NCBI GenBank assembly: GCA_965649825.1
Contig: OZ287702.1
Coordinates: 124,001 to 188,000 of the forward strand
Direction of reading: 5' to 3'
Length of the DNA: 64,000 nucleotides
DNA from: Penicillus capitatus
Lineage: Eukaryota; Chlorophyta
The stretch's first letter is position 1. The number at the start of each line of letters is the position of its first letter. The notes under the pieces are model-generated. The model was not told the origin of the DNA, did not search any database, and worked only from the letters and a program-made list of their open reading frames with translations. Below, piece by piece: positions 25,030 through 36,870 of this stretch. The position numbers and the translations under genes are program-made.

Positions 25030-25765
25030 CTACCGCTTCAGCATACTCGACAACCAGTCTAATCCTTCAAAAATGCCTTCTCCCTTGATCGCTGATGTCT
25101 TGAAAATGGCCCAATCTCGATTCTTGATCTGATGTAATCCTAATCCCTCTGCAATCGCTGCATCGTCCAGTGCTCCAGGCAGGTCCTGTCTCATGGCTGT
25201 CACATCGTAGAGACGGTAGTGGGAGTGGACCTGCTTGTTGGCGTAGACCAAGATGAAAGCGTCTTTCACCTCTTCTTCTTCGAGAATGGCATGGAACTCC
25301 TCTTTCGATGTCGCCACCCGTTCCACGTCACAGCTATCCACGACATAGATAATCGCCTAAATCGCTCACTCAATCTCACACTTATGGCTGCTGTGTGATG
25401 TGACTTGGGTGTTGGGATAGTAGCATCGCCAGTACGGTCGAATACTTGTCTGGCCGCCCAGATCCCATACCTGAAACTTGATGTTCTTGTACGTCACCGT
25501 CTCCACATTGAAGCCAATGGCTAAACACACAACACGGCGTCAGTCTGCAGCACACCATAGATCCAGGTGTGCAGACTTGGAATCGTCGAAACGACTTCTC
25601 CCAGTTGGAGCCGGTCTAAGAGACAGTCACGTCACGGAGTCGTCTTCAGAGTACAACAGGCTTACACAGAATCGTCGTTTTGCCAGCATTATCGAGTCCC
25701 AGCACAAGAATACGCGCCTCTCTGTCGCCAAAGAGCGAAGCTAGTCTCGAAATCCACACGCCCAT
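25030..25765 (-). CDS. ARL1: ARF-like small GTPase ARL1
   Basis: Golgi-associated GTPase recruiting GRIP-domain golgins. The ATG at 25765 gives [13 protein letters not shown] with Gly2 for N-myristoylation. The P-loop reads [12 protein letters not shown], switch 1/2 [20 protein letters not shown] and [13 protein letters not shown], then [10 protein letters not shown], the NKQD motif split by an intron ([15 protein letters not shown]), and [20 protein letters not shown]. The ARL1-like features are the EEEEVKDA and [12 protein letters not shown] segments. At least four short introns. The stop is at 25030-25032. ARF itself is an alternative, but the C-terminal region fits ARL1 better. Confidence 0.92.
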
Positions 25766-25953
25766 CGAACGAAGCCACCGTTCAGAACGGGGTGCCGCGT
25801 TAACGCAAGTGATATCAGGTTTGGCTCGGGGAACTGCGCGAAAATCGAAAGATACCTTAGTTCACCACACACACTCAAATCCCACACTTTGATGGTACTG
25901 ATTACAAGATAGACGTTATCTGACGCTGAGTACTGGTGGCAGACAGAACACCT

Positions 25954-28135
25954 TCAAGTTTCCATCACTTGATCTTCACCTCCTGGTGTCGTACACCCGC
26001 TTCGCGTTGCTTCGATATCCTCACGGAGCTTGTCGAGCTTCGCTCGGTCGCCATTCAGTTGCTCAAGCTGTTCAGCGTCACGGACGGCGGCTTCGATATC
26101 GCCTTGTTCCAGATGGTACATCGCAATGTAGATCAGTGCGGATTCGATTTCCGTCTTGAACTTCTCCGGTTCTTTGAAAGCAAATTCCAGATACTTGCGA
26201 TAGGCTTCGACAGCCTTATCTGGCAGAGAGAGCATGTCATACACTTCTGCCTGGCCACAGACATTGGATGCAGGGAGTCGTTGTGTGTGGATGAGAAGAT
26301 CTTACCGAGTACCGGATGGCATCACCGTTAGTGTCGCCATAGACAGTGGCTTTTTCAAAGCATTTTAATGCGGTCTCCAGCCGCATGATGGTCGTATTCT
26401 TGTACAGAACTCCCAGCGCTATCCACATCCGATCATCCTCGGCGTTCAGTTCGACAGCTCTGAAGGGCACGGCACCATGCGAGAGAGGTTTCTAAGAGGG
26501 GACGAGATGACTTTCTAGCGTGTTGAATGGCCATGGCAATGTTTCCTTGTTGCTCTTGAATCTGACAGAGACCATACCAGGCTCTGAAGTCTTTAGGATT
26601 TAGCTCCAACGCTCTGCTGTATGCACCTAGACACTTCTACGCTTGCGAGTCTCGCACTTATGCACAAACACAGACGTGTGGCTTGAACAGGTTTCTGAAC
26701 CTCGACCAGTTGATGACCCAGCAGCGTCCAGGCCGTGCTGAAATTCTTGTCCATCTTTAATGCCCTCTCATAGCTCTCCACGGCCTACACCATTCATCTG
26801 GCGCTTGACTGCCTATCGGAGAATAGGAAATGAACGCGATCATGTTCCCCGATGTGTGCAAAGTAGTTGCCAACAGCGATACATGTTTCAGGACGATGGC
26901 TGTCCGTTCCCGAACAGCCATCTGCCAGAACACATAGATCCTCTCTTGCATCTTCAGATGCCGAAAGGGCACTCGAGTACAGATGCGCGGACTGGACAAC
27001 AAAGATGATGCGACAGATATTGAGACACGGGCGAGATCTTACGTCCAAACGATGGGGGTCTCGTTCCAAGACAGATTTGAAGCATTTGGCGGCTTCTGTG
27101 CTTTGTTTGAGTTTGTGAAGAACGTGTCCTTTCTGCAAAGAGGCAACCGGTAATTACACTTACATGAAGAGTGAGAAGGACAACTAGTTCGGTGATGAAA
27201 CGCGTGTTGCCAAAGTGCTGCTCGATCTGTTCGATTTCACGCATTGCATCGTGGCAGTCGTTCGCCGCATCAAATCTCACTGCGCGGCCAAACATCACCA
27301 TCCAATGCCCCTCTGGTTTTATCAGTTCGTGCGATTCCCGCTCACAAAAGAGTGACGTCTCAATCAATGCCTGCAGGTCACTCTTTCAATTCTCTCGCAC
27401 AAAACATAACGAGTAAATGCCTGCCATGCTCCCCAGTGACATGAAAAGGATCGAATCGACCTGGACAGCATGATCTGCGCTTCCTCCATTTGATGTCTAG
27501 CAGCACAGCGGTGATGTGACGTGTGGCACGAAGGAGCATTGTACTGATCGATGAGAATGAGTCCAAGAAGGTAATTCAGCAATGGACTGTCTTTCGCCTG
27601 CGACAGCGCTTCGCGAATCTCATGTTCCAACAAACCTGTCTCCGTCATATCCGCCTCTCGAAGCTTTTTCGGATCCAGGCATTTCTCCCTGGACCACCAC
27701 ATACTTCAACGCCGCCTTTCTCACACGTACGTATAATCTCACGCTGCTTGTTTGTGGAGTGACAGATACTGACAGTAAAAATGCAGAAAGGGCGCGTGCT
27801 CGCATTTGGATTTCTTCAGTGCTGCGGCAGCTCTCTCATACTCCTATCAGATGTTCCTTCACAATCAATGTGTCTCTATCGACAGGATTGACCATTTCTT
27901 CGAAAAGATCGCGACCATAACAGAAATGCACATCGGGATCGAAGGCAGTGGTCGGAACATTGCTGCTGCTGCGTTCAAGTAATGTCTTACGGTAGCCAGA
28001 CTCATCTGCTTCGGAAGCGATGTCTTCCAACAACTCTCCAGCCCATGTCGCCGATCGATAGAGTCCCAATTCGCTTAAGAGATGCTGCGCGTTGTGGAGC
28101 TCGTCACAGACGCCTTGCAACGACAACGATGGCAT
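25954..28135 (-). CDS. CDC23: APC8/CDC23, anaphase-promoting complex TPR subunit
   Basis: Scaffold TPR subunit of the APC/C ubiquitin ligase that drives mitotic exit. The ATG at 28135 opens MPSLSLQGVCDELHNAQHLL and GLYRSATWAGELLEDIA, the APC8 N-terminus. Exons then encode TPR helices: YERAAAALKKSKCEHAPFLH, SPLLNYLLGLILIDQYN, MEEAQIMLSRSIRSFSCHWG, ELNAEDDRMWIALGVLYKN, LETALKCFEKATVYGD and DKAVEAYRKYLEFAFKEPEK. The stop is at 25954-25956. Roughly ten exons with introns of about 50 bp; several joins are approximate. It faces NAA40 across 49 bp. CDC16 and CDC27 are the related alternatives; the N-terminal motif favours CDC23. Confidence 0.9.
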
Positions 28136-28184
28136 CCCGTTCGAGTCTGTCTGTGTCGTACGTACACAGAGTCTTCGGTTGCGA
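28136..28184. promoter_or_regulatory. 49-bp gap between divergent CDC23 and NAA40 start codons
   Basis: The ATG of CDC23 (minus, 28135) and the best ATG of NAA40 (plus, 28185) are 49 bp apart, so the core promoters must overlap or reach into the coding regions. Confidence 0.4.
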
Positions 28185-29072
28185 TGCGACGTCGCTCATC
28201 AAGACTGGCACTGAAGAAAACGTTCGAAACGGCCCAGAGGGTCATTGCAGTTGCTTTGTGTGTCCGAGATCCTGAGGGGTGACAGGTGGCAGAGGTGTTC
28301 TTGAAAAATCGAAAGGATTTGGAGAGATGTGAGACATCGAAGGGAAGAATTGTCTTTGGGCACATTGGTCCCAAAGCGTCCCATCCAGCCCATCTCACAC
28401 TTTCGGATTACGAAAATGCGTTTCTGCAGCTATGCAAGTGTAACATGGAGCAGTTATATGATCCTGTCTGGGGATGGAACGATCAACAAAAGATGCAGCA
28501 ACTGCACAGGGTCACTCATTGTCTCAGAATAATGCCGAATGTTTGGAAGATGCTGCCACATGTGGACAGGCACATTCGCATTTCTTTGTGGCGTTTGCAT
28601 CCGAGCATCCCATCCACAGCATTGGATTTTGTCAAGTGGAGTAAGACACGGTGAAGAGTGGTCCTATTCTCTGACAGCGTGGTTCAGTGTGGAGCAGTAC
28701 GATGATAGATCTGTTATGTATGTCTACGAGCTGCAAATCGCAGAAGACTATCGTCGGCTCGGCATTGGACGGCATCTGATGACCCTTTCAGAAAACCTCG
28801 TGACGCATGCGCCAACATAGACTCGTGCTTCTAATCCCATCCATGTGTGCGAGCAGGCCAGAGAATTGAATCTCGAGTGTCTCGTGCTGACGTGCATGAA
28901 AGAGAATGCCGCAGGACTGCACTTCTACTCCACATTAGGCTACACGGCAGATCGCACATCTCCCGACTCTGATATATCTGCCAAGTAGACACGTCCACTG
29001 ACACGCGTAATGGATCATATTTTCTGTCCTCTTTACAGATACGAGATTCTGTCCAAGTCTTTAGACAAGTAA
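28185..29072 (+). CDS. NAA40: N-alpha-acetyltransferase 40 (NatD), histone H4/H2A N-terminal acetylase
   Basis: GNAT-fold enzyme that transfers acetyl from acetyl-CoA to the N-terminal Ser of histones H4 and H2A. The ATG at 28185 gives MRRRSSRLALKKTFETAQRV. A very short intron ending GGGTGACAG at 28284 leads to VAEVFLKNRKDLERCETSKG, then YDPVWGWNDQQKMQQL (the NatD signature YD..WGW..REK). The acetyl-CoA site follows (YVYELQIAEDYRRLGIGRHL), then LECLVLTCMKENAAGLHFYS and a C-terminal YEILSKSLDK ending TAA at 29070-29072. Five or six exons. The first intron is either 28 or 38 bp depending on the donor, shorter than its neighbours. Confidence 0.9.
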
Positions 29073-29159
29073 TGAGGGAAAGAGTGATGCGAACTTTCTT
29101 CTGTAAATGGCATCGGGTGGCGCGGTTCTCTTATCTTTGAATCATCTCGTGGCGGCGCT

Positions 29160-29597
29160 TCATTCAGCATTTCCAAATGATGCAGTTGCTTGAGGCATGC
29201 CTGCTGGCTGTGCTGCTGCTGGATTGGCAGGGGGCATCATGTAACCCGGTGGCATCTGTCCTGGCTGAATCATTCCTGGTGGAAAAGGAAAAGGCGGCCG
29301 CGGGAGATTCATGGGCAACTGTTGACCGGGCTGAGCTCCAGGCAGTGCAAACGACATCGGCAGCTGTCCATGCGCTTGGGCGACTGCCATGTGAGCTGCC
29401 AACAGATGCGGTGGCAGTCCTCCAGGAATCTGCTGTGCAGGAGGAGGCGTGGCCAGACTTGGATGCAAATCATCGAACTGCATATAGTAGTTGCGCACAT
29501 TGGCCTTGTGTTTGTATCCGGAATTATGCTGTTTACGCACTGCAGCGGAATCGTGCGTCAAATACGTATCGCAGTAATCGCAGTAATAGCGCGGCAT
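29160..29597 (-). CDS. SNRPC: U1 snRNP protein C
   Basis: U1-C stabilises pairing of U1 snRNA with the 5' splice site. The start is the ATG at 29597, giving the canonical [17 protein letters not shown]; the open frame upstream lacks the conserved N-terminus. A single C2H2-type zinc finger (CDYC...HNSGYKHK) is followed by [10 protein letters not shown] and a Pro/Gly/Met/Gln-rich tail ([37 protein letters not shown]). Length is 145 residues, within the usual range, and no intron is seen. It lies 78 bp downstream of the ATG16 stop on the same strand and is convergent with NAA40. Confidence 0.96.
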   Translation of the reverse strand: MPRYYCDYCDTYLTHDSAAVRKQHNSGYKHKANVRNYYMQFDDLHPSLATPPPAQQIPGGLPPHLLAAHMAVAQAHGQLPMSFALPGAQPGQQLPMNLPRPPFPFPPGMIQPGQMPPGYMMPPANPAAAQPAGMPQATASFGNAE

Positions 29598-29675
29598 CTT
29601 CCGTTTCGCAACACGACCGACGATGTACTCAAATGGACACATTAAACCTGTCACTATCATACATCTGTCCTCGTC

Positions 29676-31621
29676 TCATGTCCAGAAGACGATCTTGCCT
29701 GCCTGATCGCACGAGACCAGTCGTTCATCTGCCCAGGCTGTCGCGACAACAGGTTTTGTGTGGATAGGACTGACGAGTTTCTGTGCCAACTTGGATCGTG
29801 ATCCATCGGATCTCCAGATCATCACTTTTCCGTTGTTGCTGCCCACGGCAATGAGCTGCTCGTCTCGACTCACGTCAATGGAGCATTTTGCCCCTCCCAT
29901 GGAACTGGCGGTCCCTATGGTAAACTGAGGATCCTCGAATGTCTCCACAATGGCATCGCTACGTAGATCGAGCGTTTTGATTCGGCTGTCTTTCCCAGCC
30001 GTCAGCAAGAGATGCGAACTCATAGGAAAGGGGCAAAGAGAAACAATGGCATCGTTGTGGAGAACGGGACGCTCGAAAGACGCTTCGGAAGTACGGGCAT
30101 CCCAAATCTTGAGACTTCCTTTGGAGTGTCCAGAAATGACGATGTTTCCGCTTGAGGAGTAGCAGACAGCATTTGTCCACTCCTTGTACTTGATCTCACG
30201 ATTCTGGATCTGATAACCGCGATTCAAATCCCAGAAACGAATATACCGATCTTCGCTGCAGCTCACTGCTTTGTCTGCGTTCCCTGGATCACACGCCACG
30301 CAGTTGACGCTGCGAGAACAGCCAGTCATGACATGAGAGTTCTGCCCACTCGATGTCTGCCAAACACGTATAGTCTTGTCCGCTCCAGCTCCGAGAACGG
30401 CAGCTGCATTAGATGTAAAGCTCACATCCCGTACGCCCTCCATCATGCCTCTTGCAATGAACTGTACGGTGAGTGATATTGGATCCCATACCAGCAGGTG
30501 CTTGTCAGCGCCGCCAGTGGCAACGAGGTGTCCAGAGAACGTAGAAGTGGCACTTGTACAGCCTCCGTGATGATTCATGTGCCCTTCGTGCGAGTCTGTG
30601 GGTATCGAGATCTGTGCGTCTTTCCATGGAACACGCTCTTCCTCTTCCTCACCCTCCAGTACAACAAAGCCTCCATCCGTTGATGTTCTGGTGCGAGCCA
30701 ATGAACTGTGATTCAGTTTTTGTCCGTCCCTTATCTCGATGAGAAGAACATCGAGGGCTTGAAGTGCCTTATCCGTGTCGCCTCTGTCGATCAAACGAGC
30801 GCAAGATGCCAGGCGTTTCGAGAAGGGATGCTGTTTTCGCTTCCATGGCAGAAAGGGGCCAGAATCTTGTTGAAGCTCGCGTTCGAGATCTAACTGATTC
30901 CGAATCCTTTCAGCTTCTGCTAAGCTTCGTTGCACCATCTCCTCCATCGTCGTCACCTCCTATCACACAGCATTCAGAAACAGTCCTTGTGAAGCAGCCC
31001 ATCGAAGGACCTGCCATTTCTCCAACATGGCTGTCTTGTCTGATTTTATGCGATCCACGAGGTTGCGGTTTTCTTCCTCCACTTGTCTAAGCTTACTCCA
31101 CATCTCTTCGACCTCTTCTTTGCTGGTCTGCATCTCCGAAAAGAGTAGAGACTTGGCTGTCTCCACTTCTGCGAGGCGTTTTTCGAGGGATGCCTTTTCG
31201 CTTTGTAATTGCTCTATCTGTGCTGCGGCTTGACGACTGGTTTCTATCTCTTCGGTTAACGAAGCCGCCATTATCTCTTTCTCTTTCAACAGGGCTGTTT
31301 TCTCCTGGACGGCCTCATCGTATTCACGTCGGATGTCTTCCTGAGCATGGGCCACCTGTCACAATGAAATCGCAATATAAATCAATCACCACATAGACAG
31401 CAGAACGGCACTTTTTGATTCAAGCTGGAGATGGTGTGCTCTTTGTCCTCACACTCATCTCGGAGCTCATCGTTCTCTTTGTTGAGCTGCATGACGCGGA
31501 TTTCAAGGTCAAGGCTTTTTTCGACTGCTATTTGATAGTCTTCTATCACGGCGTGTGTCGCCTCCCATTTCTCCCGAACGGCTCGAAGCTGCTTGAGCAC
31601 ATCGGTCTGTGACGACATCAT
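29676..31621 (-). CDS. ATG16: ATG16, autophagy conjugation-complex scaffold
   Basis: ATG16 with ATG12-ATG5 directs lipidation of ATG8 on the phagophore. The ATG at 31621 (MMSSQTDVLKQLRAVREKWE) starts a first exon of alpha-helical sequence. After an intron ending TTGTGACAG, exon 2 (about 31355-31010) is a long coiled coil (ASLEKRLAEVETAKSLLF, EEVEEMWSKLRQVEEENRNL). Exon 3 (30956-29676) has a short linker and a WD40 propeller of about seven blades: HLVATGGADKHLLVWD, VLGAGADKTIRVWQ, KAVSCSEDRYIRFWDL, IVISGHSKGSLKIWDART, LLLTAGKDSRIKTLDLRSDA, LIAVGSNNGKVMIW and LVSCDQAGKIVFW. This is the plant/animal form of ATG16, not the short yeast form. Divergent from DNA2. A fragment of exon 1 is duplicated at 44669 and 45587. 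Confidence 0.9.
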
Positions 31622-31706
31622 TCGATAAGTCTTTTTGTACGACACTTTCGTTTGGGAAGTCAAGACGTCGTGCGGTTTGGCCGTTGTATCGATCTCCGTA
31701 CCAAAG
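31622..31706. promoter_or_regulatory. 85-bp divergent gap between ATG16 and DNA2 starts
   Basis: The minus-strand ATG16 start codon at 31621 and the proposed plus-strand DNA2 start at 31707 leave 85 bp, suggesting a shared bidirectional promoter. No TATA-like box seen. Confidence 0.4.
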
Positions 31707-34700
31707 ATGTCGACGCAACCGACAACGGAGGTGCGATTGGGCATCCGTCGGAAAAAAGAGGGACGCATCCAAATGTCTGTGTCGCAGAGGAAACGAAAAC
31801 TGATGCCTCTCGAGATTCTGGATGCTCGACAAATGCACGAAAGCGATGATGTCTCTGACGCGAATGCACACACGCCTCGTTCGTGTCGTTCCGCGTCGAT
31901 CGATTCGCCAACGAGGACGCCAAAGACTCGACGATTCTTTTCCGAAAGCAAGCGCCAACGTAAGAGCCCCCGATCCACTCCATTTCTCCCCTGTGCTGTG
32001 ATCGCGGCGTCGTGTTGTGCTCAGAAAGGGAGATGTCGATCGATGAGGAAGCGCTGTCCGCATTGCATGTATTGACAGAGTCTCCCGTGTGTTCCGATCG
32101 CACATACATTTGATTCATGACGTCCTGTCACGTTCAGGTGAATCAGGACAACATCCAGAGCGATGACGTGACCAAGAGTCTGCGAAGTATCTCTTGTCCA
32201 CTGCTCGAGCACAGAAGGCCTAGAGGTGTGAAACGTAGAGTTGAAACTCGATGCCGCATTTTTCTCAGTGGAGAAAAGTGTGAAACGAGAGGTGACAAGA
32301 AAGGTCAGAGCGGTAAGCATTTCACACAAACACATCATGATAGAAATGGCGTTTGTAGGAGAGTAAGATGTATCAGAAGACAGTGCATGGGATTCGTCCG
32401 AAGAAGGAATTGATCGCAGAGCGCCTTGCCGTTCACCTGGCAGAACAGACATCGTACTTCGTCTACGACAACGCTTCGATGTTCAGCATCTTTGCAGGGC
32501 CGAGAAGAAAGAAATGATTGACAACACAAGTATTGAAGAGTGCAAGGTAGCTTGTGTTCTGAACACCTGCAGTGGATCTGAATCTGCCATCGATAGGATG
32601 ACACAGTACGAAGAGGGCTATATCGTTGTGTGGTGTCATCTATTGAGCGTGCAGCCCGTCCACATCCTGTTACTGTGACAGCAACGCTGTTAGAAACGGT
32701 CGAGTCTAGCCGGTGCTTAAAAAATGAGAAGTTCGTTGACTGTGTGACGCAGGGAGAGCCGCTCATCTGCGAGCTCCATGATGGATGGAAGGCGACACCT
32801 GTGGAAGAAGGCGATACCATACATCTCATCAGTACCTTAGTCGATCGCGACGGGACATGGCACACTTGCATTGATCTTCATGATGGCTTCTTGATCCTCT
32901 GTCCCGATATTTTGATCTCTGGTCAGCCGTCTCTGTTTTGCAAAAGTGTGACAATTCGATGAGGAACAGGATCGCAAGTGCCAGTGGGTAACAATTGCAT
33001 TCGACGGGCATATCTGTCGGAGAGAATTGCAGAGAGAAGACCGATTCATCACAGTGCTGTTATGGGAAACATCATGCACAAAGTGATGCAGGTATAGACG
33101 AGATTCGCTGCGAACAGCGTTGTCACGTGTTATGGTGTTACAAGGACTGTCTCAAGAGATATGTACCGTACAGAGGCGAGAGCCTGGACGTGCAAGATAT
33201 TGTTCGGCAGACAATCGATGCTTCGAGTCTTTCTCTATTTGAGAGCGGCAAGATAGAGACAGACGCACAGGAATTTGTAAACAGCCGACTGGTTTATCTC
33301 CATCAGTGGCTCACAGAGTTTGCTTCTTCAAAAAGTCATTTCTCACTCCTCTTCTGCACACTAAGGGATGCATTCCATTCAGGTGTTGATGATAAAACGC
33401 GGGTTATCGAGGTAGTGGATATCGAAGAGTGCATTTGGGCGCCGCAATATGGTTTGAAAGGACGCATTGATGCTAGTCTCTCGATCACAGCGCCACGATC
33501 TCGTCGCTCAGCCAAAAGGCATAGCTCAACTGTTAGTTCATCTTTGTACTCCTGCTATCCGGCCTCCTCTTCGGAATCTGACCGTCCGCAAAGCATCGGC
33601 AGAATGCTGCATCCATCAGGAGATGCATCGAAAGAAAGTGATCAGATGGTGATTCCTATGGAATTCAAGACAGGCAAACCATACTTCACACACACTGCTC
33701 AGGTAGATACCATAAAACATCCGACAATGATATCGACCCTGTGTACGTGACAGCTTCTGTTGTACTTGCTGTTGATGGAGACACGGTATCGCAAGGAAGT
33801 GGATACGGCGTGTCTTTGGTATGTGGATCGACCCAAAGAGATGGAAACCATATCGATGCGCAAGGCAGATATGGACAGTTTGATTCAAGCACGCAATTTC
33901 TATGCCGCTTATCTGAAGCACGACGGCATGAAGCTGCCAGAGATGTTGATGAACACTCGCACATGTCAACGATGTCCCTTCCAAGCAGAATGCGCCGTTC
34001 TTCACAAAGTTCCCTCTCAGCAACACTATGTGCATGACAGATCGCACAACTGTTTTCTAGACATTTGAAAACGGGACTGAATGTTCTTCCGGGATGGGTC
34101 CAGCATTTGAATCCCTAACAAGTCACGTCACAGAAGACGGTGCTGCGTTCCTCTTACGATGGCTGACAGCTCTGGATCACGAATACTCTGAGGAACATTC
34201 CAAGCTGTCTTTCATTTGGCATCCAAATGAAGAGCGTTGCCGTCATGCAGGAGTACCTGGCCTCAGAAATCTAGTACTCCAGGTCAGACATCGTCAAGAT
34301 CGAAACGCCGCTTACTCTTGTCATGTGCAGCGTGTGACTGCTGAGGGGGTCGGTTGGCTGTATCATTTCTCAGAAGTTGCTGGACAGGAGAACTTTGCCG
34401 TCGATGATTTCGTGATTGTCAGCATCGAAGACGACCAAATTGGCATCTTTAAAGGGCACATCCACACTGCCACGCCCGTAATCCAAAACCAGAGATTCTT
34501 GAGTGTGCTCGTGTTTTGCATGGACAGAATGCTGTCTCTGTCTTGGCAGACGTGCGTTTGCCTACAAAATGGGAAGACACGCAGTTCAGGTGGAGAGTCA
34601 ACAAGTACTTCTCGACCAAATCAGCCAACACACAGCGAAGCAACATTCTCGAACTCGTCACATCGACGGCGCCATCGATCCATACACTCAGAGAGCTCAT

Positions 34701-36310
34701 CATTGATTTGAAGGCGCCGATTTCGTGCACAGACACACAGGTGACACAATTCACAGAAATGGATAATCATGAAGTGAGCAGCATGGTATGCAGGCGGATC
34801 CAGAGAAGAAAGCAACGACCTTAGCAGCCTGTACATCTGGGCTAAACGATGACCAGTGTCAAGCGATTCAGCGAATTCTAGAGAGGCCACAGTACTGTCT
34901 CGTTCATGGAATGCCAGGTTCAGGAAAGACATCTACCATTGTACAGGCCATCAAGGTTTCCATCGTCCAATGCTCTTTTCGACAGTGGCATTGAGGTTTT
35001 TACAGGCGCTAGTAACTTTAGGGCATTCCGTTTTGGTTTCCTCTCACACCCACAGTGCCGTAGATAATATATTAGTTCGACTGAAATGCATCGGTGTGGA
35101 TTTCATCAGAATCGGAACAGCAGCAAGTGTTCATAGAGAGATCCAAGACCATGTACTAGGAGCAGACGGTCTTTACAGTGACACCTCGACGGCAGCTTTA
35201 GATCGAGTGAGGAAAGAGATTAAAGTGGTACTGGCAAACCAGATGCACAAAAACATGTCCACTGAGATCGCCCGTTGTTCGAGGTTGGCGTGACATGTCT
35301 GGGTGTTCAGCATCCGCTTCTCAAGAAGATGCAATTCGATGTGTGTATTGTGGATGAAGCATGTCAGACAGTATTGCCTTCGTTGCTGGGTCCTCTTCTC
35401 CTTGCTCATTCATTCATTCTGGTGGGTGATCCCATGCAGCTGCCTCCTCTCGTTTCCAGTCCAAAGGCGCTCGAATGGAAACTGGATGAGACACTCTTTG
35501 CCATTCTACAGTCTGCACATCCAGATGTCTGTGCCTCTATGCCATGCTTCTTTCTGTGAAGGTTTTCTGTGTTTCTAGGCAATCGTGCCATTGAGTTTTC
35601 AATATCGCATGTGCCAAGAAATTACAGAACTGGCAAACCATCTTGTCTACAACCATCAACTGAGATGTGCACGTCCGGATGTCGCCGAACAGAAGCTGCA
35701 CTTACTGCACGATCATCCGCAGGGGCAAACTGTATGGCCGGTATGTCCATGAGAGATATCTCTTTCTGCATGTCACACTTCCTGTGCAGTTTCTCCATTC
35801 TGATAAACGTTTAGCTTTTGTGGATACTTCCCAAGTTCATTGCTACGAATCGAAGTATCGTGGATCGTTCTACAACAAAAAGGAATGCAAGTTTGTCATC
35901 AATATTGTCCGTCTTCTGCATGCTTGTGGCGTTTCTTCGAATGACATTGGCATTATTTCGCCCTACAATCGCCAGATTCAGTGGATCAGAGACAGTCTGC
36001 CACAAGAAGCATCTGCAGTAGAGGTCTCGACAGTCGACAAATTTCAAGGCCGTGACAAACCGTGCATCATTGTCTCCTTCGTGCGTTCAAACCCAGAAGC
36101 GTACATATCTCACTCTTTCTCGCACATCTGAATCATGACATAGGAACGCGGGAACACTGCTGGAGGATTGGAGACGCATCAATGTTTCGATGACACGTGC
36201 ACGGGCAAAACTCATTTTTGTAGGCGATACATGCACCTTGAATTCTGTTCCTTTTTTGGCCAGAATCGTCAATTACATGAAAGAGAGAGATATCATTTGG
36301 CAACTCTGTT
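31707..36310 (+). CDS. DNA2: DNA2 nuclease/helicase
   Basis: Acts in Okazaki-fragment maturation and DNA end resection. The N-terminus from the ATG at 31707 is basic and disordered; its first exons are the least certain. Then come the OB-like segment (GDTIHLISTLVDRDG), the RecB-family nuclease (GLKGRIDASLSI, VIPMEFKTGKP, QLLLYLLLMETRYRKEV) and the Fe-S cysteines (TCQRCPFQAEC). The superfamily 1B helicase follows: LNDDQCQAIQRIL, HGMPGSGKTSTIVQAI, VSSHTHSAVDNILVRL, CIVDEACQTVLPSLLGPL, LVGDPMQLPPLV, LSFQYRMCQEI, EVSTVDKFQGRDKPCIIVSF and RRINVSMTRARAKLIFVGD. The stop TAA is at 36308-36310. About 20 exons. Introns are short and often contain stops; one at 33701-33750 ends GTACGTGACAG. Its last codons are included in the 570-bp duplication. 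Confidence 0.9.
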
Positions 36311-36870
36311 AAATGATGATTTGGTGCATTTGTGCGAAACGTGTCGATCTCTCGCGTCGATGTCGGCCGAAGTTCCAAACGGCCACGACAATGGCTCTCC
36401 GACATTTCCACTAGGTGCCACAGACTTGGTGCGCGACACGATATTGCACAGAGTCGTCAATAGCGGACGCTTTGTAGGGGATCTTCTCCGAAGACCCTGT
36501 TTTGCGTGCTCATGAAGAGCATCTGAGGTATCGCTGGAATCGATTCTGCCATATCCGAGAGCGCATTCAGCAAGAGGAGGGCGGTTTGCGGCAATTTGCG
36601 CGAAGCTACACGAAGTTTGGACTCCGTCACCATGGACATTGCATGGTGTACAGAGAGTGGGCACCCGCTGCTGTCGATGCACAAATGGTTGGAGATTTCA
36701 ACAACTGGAATGGAACACAGATGCAGCGCGATGCCTTTGGTGTTTGGTCGTGTACATTGCCAAGTATTGTCACACATACTTTGTGTGACGCCCTGATCAC
36801 ACATCGCAGATCTCAACGGGGAACCTGCGATCCCGCACCGTTCGAAGTACAAGATTCGGTTGAAGCATCG
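36301..36870 (+). pseudogene. Duplicated 5' end of branching enzyme (truncated copy)
   Basis: These 570 bp are nearly identical to 46692-47261. They carry the last DNA2 codons, a short spacer, and the branching-enzyme start (ATG at 36360), first exons and part of the N-terminal carbohydrate-binding module ([20 protein letters not shown]). At 36870, just after the exon segment KYKIRLKH, the sequence leaves branching enzyme and enters a zeta-carotene desaturase copy, so this copy cannot encode the enzyme. The few mismatches (for example at 36335 and 36353) point to a recent event. The DNA2 stop lies here, so this copy sits at DNA2's native 3' end. Confidence 0.88.

Noticed and set aside
29177-29767. 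196-codon plus-strand frame
   Set aside because: Antisense to U1-C and the end of ATG16.
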